From Curtobacterium sp. MCLR17_007 (lineage in GTDB: Bacteria; Actinomycetota; Actinomycetes; Actinomycetales; Microbacteriaceae): 64,000 nucleotides of DNA. Shown piece after piece: positions 53,745-63,108 of the stretch; the first letter of the stretch is position 1; each line of letters begins with the position of its first letter. The notes below the pieces were generated by a model, which worked only from the letters and a program-made list of their open reading frames with translations, had not been told where the DNA came from and searched no databases. The stretch lies in the NCBI RefSeq assembly GCF_003234655.2, contig NZ_CP126271.1, positions 496,001-560,000 on the forward strand, read 5' to 3'. Position numbers and translations under genes: made by a program.

Positions 53745-54304
53745 GCGTGCGCGTCCTGTTCGTCTGCAGCGGCAACATCTGTCGGTCGCCGCTCGGCGCG
53801 CAGGTCCTGCGTGCCCGTCTCGGTGACGCGGCGGCGTCGTTCGACGTCGAGTCCGCCGGCACCATCGCGGACGACGGCGCGGCGATGGACGGCGCGGCCG
53901 CCGAGCAGTCCGCGCGGCTGGGCGGGGACCCGTCGGCGCATGCCTCGCGGTACCTGACCTCCGACATCGTCGCGAGCGCGGACCTCGTGCTGACCGCCGA
54001 GCGCTCCCACCGGGCGGCGGCGGTGCAGCTCGCACCGCGGGCATCGAAGCGGGCGTTCACGATCAAGCAGTTCGCCCGCGTGTTGCAGGGGCTCGAGGCC
54101 GGCGACCTGGACGATGTCACCACCCCACAGCAACTGGTCGAGCGGGTCGCCCGACTGCGGGGGACCGTCCCGCCACCGGCCGATCCCGCCGACGACGACG
54201 TGGACGACCCCTACCGGCGCTCGACGGCGACGCACGAGCGGGTCGCGGACGAGATCGACCGGGCACTCACCGTGATCGCGGGAGCGCTGCGCGCAGTCGC
54301 CTGA
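53741..54304 (+). CDS. Low-molecular-weight protein tyrosine phosphatase
   Basis: A 187-residue LMW-PTP. The P-loop [20 protein letters not shown] (CX5R) is at residues 5-24, with the general acid Asp likely in DDPYRRS near residue 160, as in Wzb/PtpA enzymes. A segment of about 40 residues is longer than in typical family members. It overlaps purA by 4 bp. Such phosphatases counteract BY-kinases; one is encoded about 4 kb downstream (58109). Confidence 0.9.
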
Positions 54305-54321
54305 CCGGCGCGACCAGGAGA

Positions 54322-54365
54322 CGGACAGGAGGCGCGGTGCCGGCTGGCACCGCGCCTCCAGTCCG
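54322..54365. terminator. Hairpin family member with G/C stem change
   Basis: CGGACAGGAGGCGCGGTGCC (54322-54341) pairs with GGCACCGCGCCTCCAGTCCG (54346-54365) with one A-A mismatch. It lies between the convergent phosphatase genes. Confidence 0.72.
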
Positions 54366-54397
54366 TGACGTGCGCTGCGCGTGTCCGACTGGCGCCG

Positions 54398-55741
54398 TCA
54401 GACGGAGCGCGCGAGTCCGGCGTCCGCGTCCACCGCTGCGGGGACCGTGACGGGCTGCCGGCAGAGCGCCACGACGGTGACGTCGTCGTCGTGCACGACC
54501 GCGTCGGCCCGCTGGGCCAGGACGGTCACGAGCGCCGCCGGGTCGCGGTCCGCTTCGCCGCGGGCGAGGGCCGCCACAGCGTCGATCGCGTCGTCGCGGC
54601 CGCCGAACAGGTCGAGCACGCCGTCGCTGAAGGCGATGAGCATGTCGCCCGGGTCGAGCGTGCCCGTCGAGGTGCGCCACTCGTCGCGGATGCCCAGACC
54701 GAGTGGCAGGTCTGACGAGCGCAGTCGCTCCACCCCTCCGTCGGCCCGCAGCACGAAGGCCAGTCCGTGTCCGGCGTCGGCCCAGCGCATCGAGCCGTCG
54801 CTGCCCAGGCGAGCGTGGAAGAGCGTGGTGAACGCGACGACGCTGCGGCCGTCCTCGGCGGTGAGTCCGTCGGACGCCCGGTGCAGCGCCATCGAGGGGT
54901 CGTCGACGGCGCGGGCACTCCGCAGGGTCGTGCGGACGGCGGCGGCGATGAGTCCCGCGCCGACGCCCTTCCCCATCACGTCGCCCAGGCTGAGGGCGAG
55001 TCCGTCGTCGGTCGGGTACCAGTCGAAGAAGTCCCCGCCGACGCTCTTGGCCGGCAGGCAGGTGCCCGCGACCTGCAGCGTCCCGAGGGACCGGGTGTGG
55101 ACGGCGGCGCTGCCGAACGGGGTGCTGCTGATCGTCGAGCCGTCCGCGGACGACGGCAGCAGGGAACGCTGCACCACGGCCGCGCGTTCGATCTCGGTGC
55201 GGACCTGCTGCTCGCGCTCCTCGGCGGCCTCGACACTCGCGCGCGCACGTCCGGCGAGCTCGTGCACGACGGCGGCCACGGAGCCGAACACGATGAGCGT
55301 GGTGCCGAGACGGACCAGTTCGCTGACGCCAGGAGCCCCGTCCGGCATGAGCACGAAGGGCGCCAGGATCACCCCGACGACGCCGGCCATCGCGAAGACG
55401 ATGGTGCGACGCCGCGGCAGGGACGCCCACCACACCACGGGCAGCACGACCATGGACGTGAACACCGACGCACCCGCGCCGGTCCCGCTGCGCAGCAGCG
55501 CCAGGGCGACGAAGTCGAGCACCAGGACGACGGGGACGAGTGCAGCCGCGTGCGGCGCGAACGCCGCGAACAGGGTGGCGACGGCGACGACGACGATGCT
55601 CGCCAGGAAGGCGGCGGACCCGGTCACCGGCATGTCGGGCACGACCGTCGTGAGGAGCACCGCGAGGCCGACCAGACCGCTGATCGGGGCCTGTCGGACG
55701 AGTGCGCTGTCGAAGATGCTGGTGGGGCGAGACATGCTCAT
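54398..55741 (-). CDS. Membrane-bound SpoIIE/PP2C-type serine phosphatase
   Basis: A 447-residue protein: five to six N-terminal transmembrane helices (about 15-170), a short helical linker (SVEAAEEREQQVRTEIERAA) and a PP2C-like phosphatase domain (VQRSLLPSSADG, KSVGGDFFDWYPTDDGLALS, LGDVMGKGVGAGLIAA, DAGHGLAFVLR, LIAFSDGVLDLFGG) with metal-binding Asp residues in place. Relatives (RsbU/RsbP) control anti-sigma antagonists; no such gene is adjacent. ATG 55741 is used; ATG 55735 (MSRPTS) fits the upstream TAGCCT better. Confidence 0.9.
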   Translation of the reverse strand: MSMSRPTSIFDSALVRQAPISGLVGLAVLLTTVVPDMPVTGSAAFLASIVVVAVATLFAAFAPHAAALVPVVLVLDFVALALLRSGTGAGASVFTSMVVLPVVWWASLPRRRTIVFAMAGVVGVILAPFVLMPDGAPGVSELVRLGTTLIVFGSVAAVVHELAGRARASVEAAEEREQQVRTEIERAAVVQRSLLPSSADGSTISSTPFGSAAVHTRSLGTLQVAGTCLPAKSVGGDFFDWYPTDDGLALSLGDVMGKGVGAGLIAAAVRTTLRSARAVDDPSMALHRASDGLTAEDGRSVVAFTTLFHARLGSDGSMRWADAGHGLAFVLRADGGVERLRSSDLPLGLGIRDEWRTSTGTLDPGDMLIAFSDGVLDLFGGRDDAIDAVAALARGEADRDPAALVTVLAQRADAVVHDDDVTVVALCRQPVTVPAAVDADAGLARSV

Positions 55742-55987
55742 CGAAGGCTAGTGGCCCGGCGGCCCGTCATGGCGTCCCCGAGTCCCCCCGAACGCGTGCC
55801 ACCGGGGTACCCCGTTCGGGCGCGTGTACCCCGTCTCAGCGTCGTGCTGCCCGCAGATCCGGGGGGATGATCACGAAGTTCCCTTGCGCAACCCGTGAAA
55901 GGGCGCGCAACGCTAGGGATCCGGGACGATGTCGTCGTAGGTTGTCATCACCGCAAGACGTACCCCGAACGTGACAGGAGCACCGCC

Positions 55988-56320
55988 ATGAGCACGACCA
56001 CCACGCAGACCGCGACGCCGCGCGAGGTCACCGTCGACACCGAGACCGTCGACATCATGGCGATCCTCGAAGCCGAGGCAGTCACCGGCCAGCGTGCCCA
56101 GCGCGCCCGCCTGTCCTGGACGCAGGAGACCGACGGCGAGTGGATCGCCAACTACGGCGGCTACTTCGGTGGTTCCGTCGACAAGCTCGGCGGTCGCTAC
56201 GTCGCCTCGGACACCTTCGGCATGGTCGTCGGCGACTTCGCGTCGCTCGAGGACGCCCAGGCCAACCTGGCCGACCGGCTGCACGTCATGCTGCCGACGG
56301 TCATCCGCCCGGTCGACTAG
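55988..56320 (+). CDS. Hypothetical protein, 110 aa
   Basis: I do not recognise it. MSTTTTQTATPREVTVDTET starts a soluble, acidic protein with an internal DGEWIANYGGYFGGSVDKLG segment and an amphipathic C-terminus (SLEDAQANLADRLHVML). ATG has AGGAG 8 bp upstream and the protein has normal codon use. It overlaps the convergent CPBP gene by 20 bp at the 3' ends. The upstream region has a TTGCGC/GCGCAA dyad (55884-55910). Confidence 0.78.
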   Translation: MSTTTTQTATPREVTVDTETVDIMAILEAEAVTGQRAQRARLSWTQETDGEWIANYGGYFGGSVDKLGGRYVASDTFGMVVGDFASLEDAQANLADRLHVMLPTVIRPVD

Positions 56321-57167
56321 CAGCCGGTTCGGCGCTCCGCCCGGCACGACGTCGTCCGGGCAGCAGGAAAACCGCGACGACGCCGAAGACGATGTACACG
56401 AAGTTGAACAGCGACGCGACGGTGACCAGCGCGGACGGGGATCCCGCGGTCGCCGTCGCGTCGTTCAGCCCTCCGGCGGCCATCAGCGTCGTCGGGTCGG
56501 TCAGCGCGTGCAGCAGCATCGGCACCACGAGCCACCGGCTGACCCGCAGCGCCAGGTACATCATCGCGCCGAAGCCCACGGCGTAGCCGACGGTCGCGAA
56601 CACCAGCAGCGGGTTCCCGCCGCCGAGCAGGTTCTGCAGGTGGATGAGCCCGAACACCAGGGACGACAGCACGAACACCGCCCGCTCGCTGTACCCGTGC
56701 CGTTCGAGCAGGTCCACCGCGAAGCCGCGCGTCAGGAGCTCCTCGGCCAGGCCGACGCACAGCCCCATGAACAGGATCGACAGCACCAGGGGCGCCGAGA
56801 ACCGCGACCAATCAGTGCCGGCGAGCTTGAGCACGGGCGGCACGATCGTGATGACCACCGCGATCCAAATCCACCGCGGTGCCCGGTCGGTGCGTCGGCG
56901 GAACAGGTGCGGCAGCCACCCCAGCGACCGCGCGAACACCAGCAGCAGCACGCCCATCACCAGGACCGGCAGGGTCACCCCGAGCAGCACACTCGTCGGG
57001 TCGCCGTACACGTCGTCGAGGTCGAGCGCCGGTCGGACGAGCAGCCCGATCAGCTGGCTGACGCCGAAGTAGACGAGCAGGTAGACCACCGTCAGCAGGA
57101 CGGTGCGCCACCATCCTCCGCGTGCCCAGAAGCGCCGCCATCCAGAGCTGGTCGACGTGTCGGTCAT
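56301..57167 (-). CDS. CPBP family intramembrane metalloprotease
   Basis: A 288-residue CAAX-protease-like membrane protein with about eight helices. The first motif GLAEELLTRGFAVDLLERHG, the His motif FGLIHLQNLLGGG and the third motif MLLHALTDPTTLMAAGG are visible, so the active site looks complete. It is downstream of another CPBP gene in the same orientation with 63 bp between them. Substrate unknown. Confidence 0.87.
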   Translation of the reverse strand: MTDTSTSSGWRRFWARGGWWRTVLLTVVYLLVYFGVSQLIGLLVRPALDLDDVYGDPTSVLLGVTLPVLVMGVLLLVFARSLGWLPHLFRRRTDRAPRWIWIAVVITIVPPVLKLAGTDWSRFSAPLVLSILFMGLCVGLAEELLTRGFAVDLLERHGYSERAVFVLSSLVFGLIHLQNLLGGGNPLLVFATVGYAVGFGAMMYLALRVSRWLVVPMLLHALTDPTTLMAAGGLNDATATAGSPSALVTVASLFNFVYIVFGVVAVFLLPGRRRAGRSAEPAASRPGG

Positions 57168-57230
57168 GTGGGCCCCTGATCCCTCGTGGTCGGACTCGGG
57201 TGGTCGGCCCGAGTGGTCAGCAGTGTGCCG

Positions 57231-57953
57231 TCAGCGCGGCCAGGTGGCCACGACTGCAACGGCGTTGAACAGCACGTGCGCCAGGACCGCGCCGCCGATG
57301 CGCCCGGTCATCGCGACCAGGGTGCCGGTGAGCAGGCCCAGCGCGAAGGTCGTGACGAAGACCTCGAACCCCATCAGCGAAGTCGCCGGGCTGCCGATCA
57401 GCAGGTGCACCAGCGCGAAGAGGAACGCGGTCAGCAGTACTGCGAGGAACCGGGTCCGCGGGGTGAGCGCGTCTGCGAGACGTCGTTGGAACAAGCCGCG
57501 GAACACGACCTCTTCGAGGACCGGGCTGACCACGACCACGCCGATGGCCGAGATCAGCAGGAGTCCGATGTCGGGCCGGCCGAGCGTCGGCGCCGGGGCG
57601 AGCCCCGTGGATCCGGTGAACGCGATCGACATCGCGGCGTCGAGCCCGCGGCAGACGATGACGATCCCGATGGCGAAGATCGCGTCCCCCCACCCCAGTC
57701 CGAGGCGCACGGCAGCAGACGGCCAGGAGGCGCGGCGCAGGACCCACAGGGCGCCCGCGACGAGCGGAATCCACACCGCCAGGTCAGCCGCCATGACCTG
57801 CAGGACCGGTGACGGGATCCCGCCGCTGCGAGCGAATCCGGTCACGAAGCGCTCGAGCACGACGGCGAGGACCACCGCGATGAGGAGCGCGACGAGGTCG
57901 CGTTGTCGTGCCGCTTCGACGTCGGTCGTGGTCGGCTCCGGAGCGGTGCTCAT
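57231..57953 (-). CDS. CPBP family intramembrane metalloprotease
   Basis: A 240-residue member of the same family with about seven helices; motifs VLEEVVFRGLFQRRLADALT, FALVHLLIGSP and LAHVLFNAVAV. It is only distantly similar to the adjacent CPBP protein, so the pair is not a recent duplication. TACGGT lies 6 bp before the ATG on the minus strand (leaderless pattern). Its role is not evident. Confidence 0.88.
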   Translation of the reverse strand: MSTAPEPTTTDVEAARQRDLVALLIAVVLAVVLERFVTGFARSGGIPSPVLQVMAADLAVWIPLVAGALWVLRRASWPSAAVRLGLGWGDAIFAIGIVIVCRGLDAAMSIAFTGSTGLAPAPTLGRPDIGLLLISAIGVVVVSPVLEEVVFRGLFQRRLADALTPRTRFLAVLLTAFLFALVHLLIGSPATSLMGFEVFVTTFALGLLTGTLVAMTGRIGGAVLAHVLFNAVAVVATWPR

Positions 57954-58108
57954 GTCGTCACCGTAGAGGACTCGGGCCCAGGAACGCGGAAAGCACCCGA
58001 GCGTGACTCATTCGTGTGACAGTATTTCCCTGCTGGTCGCTGGGAGAACCCCGGCGCGTCCGTGCAGGGGCACGGACGAACAGGGAACCTTCGGGGAAGG
58101 CGGGCCGC

Positions 58109-59560
58109 GTGGAACTGCGCGACTACATCTCAGTGCTGCGCAAAGGATGGGCGCTGATCCTGGTGCTCGCGCTCGTCGGCGTCGCTGCGGCGGCAGGGTT
58201 CTCCCTGCTCAAGAAGCCCGTCTACTCCGCGTCAGCGCAGGTCTTCGTGTCGACCCAGACGAGCGGCAGCGCGAGTGACCTGGCGCAGGGGAACACGTTC
58301 ACGCAGCAGCGGGTGTTGACCTACTCGAACCTCGTCACGACGCCGATCGTCCTGCTGCCGGTGATCTCGAGCTTGAAGCTCGACATGACCTCGGACGAGC
58401 TGGCCAAGCTCGTGTCGGCAGATGCGCCGACGAACACCACGCTGATCGCAATCACGGTCAACGACACGAATGCTCGGCAGTCCGCGGACATCGCCAACGC
58501 CGTCTCGCAGAGCCTCACGAACGTCGTCCAGAACATCGAAGCCACGGACGCCGAGGGCACCAGTACGGTCAAGCTCACCCGCGTGAAGCAGGCCGACGTG
58601 CCGAGCGCGCCGGTGAGCCCGAACGTCCCCGTGAACGTCGTGCTCGGGCTGCTGGTCGGCCTCGCACTGGGCGTCGCGCTCGCGGTGCTCCGCGAGACTC
58701 TCGACAACCGCGTCCGGAGCGAAGCCGACGTCGAGAAGATCAGCGACAAACCGATCGTCGGTGGCATCGCTTTCGACAGCAAAGCGGCCGAGCGACCGCT
58801 CATCGTGCAGGTCGACCCGCGCAGCCCGCGTGCCGAGTCCTTCCGCACGCTGCGAACCAACCTGCAGTTCGTCGACATCGGCACGGGCGCCCGGACGTTC
58901 GTCATGACGAGCTCGGTGCAGTCCGAGGGCAAGAGCACCACGGTCGCGAACCTGGCCATCGCGCTCGACAGCGCTGGCTTCAAGGTCATCCTGATCGACG
59001 CTGACCTCCGCCGTCCTCGGGTCGCCGAGTACATGGACGTCGAGAGCAACGCGGGCCTGACTGACGTGCTCATCGGACGGGCATCGCTCGATGACGTCGC
59101 CGCGCGCTGGGGCCGCGGCAACATGGTCGTCCTGCCGGCCGGGCCGATCCCGCCGAACCCGTCTGAACTCCTCGGATCCCGCGCCATGCAGGATCTGATC
59201 ACCACGCTCGAAGCGCAGTTCGACTACGTCCTGTTCGACGCGCCGCCGCTGCTGCCCGTAACCGACGCCGCGATCCTGGCCAAGAAGGCGTCTGGCGCGA
59301 TCGTGGTCGTCGCTTCCGGCAAGACCCACAAGGGCCAGCTCGCCGGCGCGGTTCAATCGCTTGAGAACGTCGGTGCGCCGATCGCCGGCTTCGTGATGAC
59401 GATGATGCCGACCAAGGGACCGGGCGCCTACGGGTATGGCCGCTACGGCTACGCCTACGGCTACGGGATCGACGAGGACGACAAGAACGCCAAGCCCAAG
59501 CCGCCCAGGGCCGCGGCGAAACGCAAGCGGGTCGGCGCCTTGCGTCGAGCCGGCCGGTGA
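58109..59560 (+). CDS. Wzz/BY-kinase: polysaccharide chain-length and tyrosine kinase protein
   Basis: A 483-residue fusion of a Wzz co-polymerase part (two membrane helices, WALILVLALVGVAAAAGFSL and VPVNVVLGLLVGLALGVALA, around an outer loop) and a cytosolic BY-kinase: Walker A SVQSEGKSTTVANLA (Lys275), Walker A' VILIDADLRRPRVAEYMDV (Asp297), Walker B YVLFDAPPLLPVTDA. The C-terminus has six clustered tyrosines (GAYGYGRYGYAYGYG), the autophosphorylation site. GTG at 58109 follows GGGGAAGG and begins ELRDYISVLRKGW, the normal start. It heads the exopolysaccharide cluster. Confidence 0.93.
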   Translation: MELRDYISVLRKGWALILVLALVGVAAAAGFSLLKKPVYSASAQVFVSTQTSGSASDLAQGNTFTQQRVLTYSNLVTTPIVLLPVISSLKLDMTSDELAKLVSADAPTNTTLIAITVNDTNARQSADIANAVSQSLTNVVQNIEATDAEGTSTVKLTRVKQADVPSAPVSPNVPVNVVLGLLVGLALGVALAVLRETLDNRVRSEADVEKISDKPIVGGIAFDSKAAERPLIVQVDPRSPRAESFRTLRTNLQFVDIGTGARTFVMTSSVQSEGKSTTVANLAIALDSAGFKVILIDADLRRPRVAEYMDVESNAGLTDVLIGRASLDDVAARWGRGNMVVLPAGPIPPNPSELLGSRAMQDLITTLEAQFDYVLFDAPPLLPVTDAAILAKKASGAIVVVASGKTHKGQLAGAVQSLENVGAPIAGFVMTMMPTKGPGAYGYGRYGYAYGYGIDEDDKNAKPKPPRAAAKRKRVGALRRAGR

Positions 59561-59573
59561 CGGCGGTCCCAGC

Positions 59574-60545
59574 GTGAGCCCACGCCGGGGGACCAGAGGC
59601 ATTGGCGGGGTCTCCACGAAGCGAGCACTTGTCTGGGTCGCTGCGCTCGTGATCGTGCTCGTTGTCGTCGACGTGGTGCTGGTCGCCCTCGCACTCTCGC
59701 GGACGGCGCCGGAGTCGAACGGCTCTCCCGGTCCCGTTCCCACGTTCACCAGTACGCCCGGGCCCGACCGCACAGATCGGCCGGCGATGTCGGCAACGCC
59801 TTCGGCGACGCCCGCCGCCGGTCCGGATTCCGCTGACGGAGACGCCACCGCTGAGGCACGCCTACTGTCCGCGGTCGATGCGAAGACCGCTTGGCGCTCG
59901 ACCAGGACGCAATGCGGCGGCTCCACCGTGGTCGAGCGAACAGCCGACGGCGGTGTCACTTGGCAGGCCGTCGACCTCGAGTCCGATGTCGACGCCATCT
60001 ACGCGATCCGCGCGCAGGCCGGGTCCGTGTCCCTGCTCGTCGGGGTCGGGACGGACTGCACACCCGCAGTGCGGACCACGACGGACGCCGGTTCCAGCTG
60101 GAAGCCCGGTGCGGTCGGCGACGCCGGTGCCGGTGTGACGCCGGCCGGGATCGTGCTGCGGTCGGGCATGGTCGCTTCGCCATGTCCTCAACCGCGCGAG
60201 GCGTTTCAGGGGAGCTACACCGCCACGGTCGTCTGCGCTGATGGTGTAGTGCAGTGGCGGCAGGGCTCCGGACCGTGGGTCGCGGTGCCGATCGCTGGCG
60301 TCCGCTCCCTGGCAGACGCGGGGGACTCCTACACGCTGGCGCGGACCGGCGTCGCTGGATGTGCTGGAGTGAGTATCGACAGCCTGCGGGCCACGGGGGT
60401 GACCACCGCGACGAAGACCACGACGCTCGGCTGCGCTGCCAGGGCGACAGCATCTGGTCCTGCCGTCGCACGGACCGCTTCCGCGACGTGGTTGTGGTCA
60501 GGGGACGACGTGCTTGTGTCCACCGACGGCGGTGCGACGTGGTGA
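59574..60545 (+). CDS. Membrane-anchored Asp-box (BNR-like) extracellular protein
   Basis: A 323-residue protein with one N-terminal helix (WVAALVIVLVVVDVVLVALA), a Pro/Ser/Thr linker and an extracytoplasmic beta domain with three Asp-box-like repeats (TADGGVTWQ, TTDAGSSWK, STDGGATW at the very end) and six Cys. Such repeats occur in sialidases and YCF48-like propellers; the domain is too small for a full sialidase and lacks catalytic residues. It lies between the BY-kinase (13-bp gap) and the sugar transferase (4-bp overlap), so a role in polysaccharide export or binding is inferred. GTG start has no clear ribosome-binding site. Confidence 0.75.
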   Translation: MSPRRGTRGIGGVSTKRALVWVAALVIVLVVVDVVLVALALSRTAPESNGSPGPVPTFTSTPGPDRTDRPAMSATPSATPAAGPDSADGDATAEARLLSAVDAKTAWRSTRTQCGGSTVVERTADGGVTWQAVDLESDVDAIYAIRAQAGSVSLLVGVGTDCTPAVRTTTDAGSSWKPGAVGDAGAGVTPAGIVLRSGMVASPCPQPREAFQGSYTATVVCADGVVQWRQGSGPWVAVPIAGVRSLADAGDSYTLARTGVAGCAGVSIDSLRATGVTTATKTTTLGCAARATASGPAVARTASATWLWSGDDVLVSTDGGATW

Positions 60546-62008
60546 CCGTGGCGGATCGCTCGGCGCCGCCGCAGGTCCCGTGGGCTACCCAGTACGCCCG
60601 CAGACTCGTCATCACCGACGTCCTGGTCCTGATCTGGGTTGCGTTCGGCGTGCAGATCGCCTGGTTCGGCATCGACAGCGCCCGTGTTTCGGTCGACGGC
60701 AGTGTCGCCGACCTGGCCATCGGCTACACGACCGTCTCGGTCACGATCATCGCCGCATGGCTCGTGGTGCTCGCGCTGTACGACACGCGAGACACTCGAT
60801 ACGTCGGCACTGGATCTGCCGAGTACCGACGCATCATCGACGCATCGATCCGTCTGTTCGCGTTCGTGGCCATCGTCGCGTACGCGTTCAAGATCGACCT
60901 GGCTCGTGGCTACATCTTCATCGCGTTTCCGTTGGGAATCCTGGTGCTGCTGCTCAGCCGGTGGATGTGGCGACAGTGGTTGAACGCGAAGCGGCATTCA
61001 GGCGAGTACTCGGCGCGCATGCTCCTGGTCGGGTCGGACGGCAGCGTCGAGCACCTCGCTCGCGAGCTCACCCGGCATCCCGAGGAGGGGTACCGCGTGG
61101 TTGCGGCCTGTGTCCCGCGTGCTCCGATCGGATCGATGCTCCCCGGAACTGCAATCCCCGTCGTCGGGCGCATCTCCGACGCCCTCCGCGTGCTGCCGGG
61201 CACCGGTGCGGACACTGTCGCGGTGACGAGTTCGGACGAACTCGGGGCTCAAGCGGTCCGCCAGCTGAGCTGGGGCCTCGAAGGAGGCCGACAGCACCTG
61301 GTTGTGGCGCCCAGTCTGACTGAGATCAACGGTCCACGCATCCACACGCGCCCGGTGGCCGGTCTCCCGCTCATCCATGTCGAGATGCCGCGGTACGAAG
61401 GGTCAACGCTCTTCACCAAGCGTGCCTTCGACATCATCGGATCGGCGGTGCTGATCATCGGCCTCTCGCCGCTGCTCGTCGTGCTCGCACTCGCGGTCCG
61501 CCTCACCAGCTCCGGTCCGGTGCTGTACCGGCAGGAGCGCATCGGGTTGAACGGTGTGCCGTTCGACATGCTCAAGTTCCGGTCAATGCGTGTCAACGCC
61601 GACGACGAGCTCGCGGCCCTGCTCGCAGCACAGGGGCGGTCGGACGCCCCGTTGTTCAAGGTCGAGAACGACCCCCGTGTGACGTCGATCGGTCGGTTCC
61701 TGCGGAAGCACTCGCTCGACGAGTTCCCGCAGCTCTTCAACGTTTTCTTCGGCAGCATGAGCCTGGTCGGCCCGCGCCCCCAGCGTGAAGGTGAGGTCGC
61801 GCTCTACGATGACGCCGCTCGCCGACGGCTCCTGCTCAAGCCCGGCATGAGCGGTCTGTGGCAGGTCGGCGGCCGTTCGTCGCTCGGATGGGAGGACGCG
61901 ATCCGTCTCGACCTCTACTACGTGGAGAACTGGTCGCTCTTCGGTGACATCGTCATCCTGTGGAAGACCGTGCGTGCAGTGCTGGCTCCGGGTGAGGAGG
62001 CGCACTGA
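60542..62008 (+). CDS. Exopolysaccharide polyprenyl glycosylphosphotransferase
   Basis: A 488-residue WbaP/CpsE-type enzyme that starts repeat-unit synthesis by moving a sugar-1-phosphate to undecaprenyl phosphate. Four N-terminal helices, a CoA-binding-like middle domain (ARMLLVGSDGSVEHLARELT), a fifth membrane segment (FDIIGSAVLIIGLSPLLVVL) and the C-terminal catalytic domain with KFRSMRVNADDEL, FLRKHSLDEFPQLFNVF, SLVGPRPQREGEV and KPGMSGLWQVGGRSSLGWED. The GTG overlaps the previous stop and the next gene overlaps by TGATG. Confidence 0.95.
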   Translation: MTVADRSAPPQVPWATQYARRLVITDVLVLIWVAFGVQIAWFGIDSARVSVDGSVADLAIGYTTVSVTIIAAWLVVLALYDTRDTRYVGTGSAEYRRIIDASIRLFAFVAIVAYAFKIDLARGYIFIAFPLGILVLLLSRWMWRQWLNAKRHSGEYSARMLLVGSDGSVEHLARELTRHPEEGYRVVAACVPRAPIGSMLPGTAIPVVGRISDALRVLPGTGADTVAVTSSDELGAQAVRQLSWGLEGGRQHLVVAPSLTEINGPRIHTRPVAGLPLIHVEMPRYEGSTLFTKRAFDIIGSAVLIIGLSPLLVVLALAVRLTSSGPVLYRQERIGLNGVPFDMLKFRSMRVNADDELAALLAAQGRSDAPLFKVENDPRVTSIGRFLRKHSLDEFPQLFNVFFGSMSLVGPRPQREGEVALYDDAARRRLLLKPGMSGLWQVGGRSSLGWEDAIRLDLYYVENWSLFGDIVILWKTVRAVLAPGEEAH

Positions 62009-63108
62009 TGCCAGGACTGATCGCACACGAGTGGATCGCACCGCACGGTGGTTCCGAGAACGTCGCCGAGGCGATGGGCAGAGCCTTCCCAGACGCCGAT
62101 GTCGTCGCGTTGTGGAACGACGCCCCCAACCGCTTCGCGGGCCACGACGTTTCGGAGACCTGGTTGGCGCGTTCGCCGCTGCGACGGAGCAAAGCGGCCG
62201 CGTTGCCGTTCATGTCGCCCACCTGGTCGCGGATCGACACCTCGCAGTACGACTTCGTCCTGGCGAGCTCGCACGTGTTCGCCCACCACGTGGGCGGCAA
62301 CCGTGGAGCCAGGAAGTTCGCCTACGTGCACACCCCTGCCCGGACCATCTGGGCACCGGAGCAGGACTCCCGAGGCGCGAACGCGTTCGTGAGGGCACTC
62401 GCCCCGGCATTCCGTGCGCTCGACCGCCGGTTCGTCCGGCCCGACGTCACGTACGCAGCGAACAGCCGTTACATCCGCGACCGAATCCGCTCCGTCTGGG
62501 GTGTCGATGCCGCGGTCGTCTACCCGCCCGTCGACGTCGCCGCCGCCCGAGCAGCGCGCACGCCGCTCGACGACCGCGAGTCCGCGGTGCTGGCCGCACT
62601 GCCGGACCGTTTCGTCCTCGGAGCGTCGCGCTTCGTTCCCTACAAGCGGTTGGACCTGGTGATCGAGGCCGGGGCCGCAGCCGGAATCCCTGTGGTCATC
62701 GCCGGAGCGGGGCCGCTGGCAGAGGACCTTGCGCGTCGTGCGGCCGAGGCGCGCGTGCCTGTCTCGATCGTCGAAGCGCCGTCCGACGCGCTGCTGCGCA
62801 CGCTCTATCGCCGGGCGTCTGCGTTCGTGTTCCCAGCCGTGGAGGACTTCGGGATCATGCCCGTCGAGGCGATGGCAGCCGGGACCCCAGCGGTCGTGTA
62901 CCGGGAGGGCGGGGCGAGCGAGAGCGTCGAGCTGGTCGAGGGTGGCGCGGTCGTCGACTCCCTCACCCCCGCCGAGCTCGCGAGCGGCATCGTCCGAGCG
63001 CTCGAGGTCGACATGCGTGCGGTGCCGGATGCCGTCGAAGCATCGTTCGGTGAGCATACCTTCGCCGCCCAGCTCACTGGATGGATGACTGAGGAGCGGA
63101 GCGCATGA
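62008..63108 (+). CDS. Family 4 glycosyltransferase
   Basis: A 366-residue GT-B glycosyltransferase. N-terminal LIAHEWIAPHGGSENVAEAM (acceptor side), middle FVLGASRFVPYKRLDLVIEA, and the nucleotide-sugar site with VFPAVEDFGIMPVEAMAAGT (EX7E motif). It adds a sugar to the lipid-linked repeat unit. The ATG overlaps the upstream stop by one base and a GAGGAGG precedes it. Confidence 0.92.
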   Translation: MPGLIAHEWIAPHGGSENVAEAMGRAFPDADVVALWNDAPNRFAGHDVSETWLARSPLRRSKAAALPFMSPTWSRIDTSQYDFVLASSHVFAHHVGGNRGARKFAYVHTPARTIWAPEQDSRGANAFVRALAPAFRALDRRFVRPDVTYAANSRYIRDRIRSVWGVDAAVVYPPVDVAAARAARTPLDDRESAVLAALPDRFVLGASRFVPYKRLDLVIEAGAAAGIPVVIAGAGPLAEDLARRAAEARVPVSIVEAPSDALLRTLYRRASAFVFPAVEDFGIMPVEAMAAGTPAVVYREGGASESVELVEGGAVVDSLTPAELASGIVRALEVDMRAVPDAVEASFGEHTFAAQLTGWMTEERSA

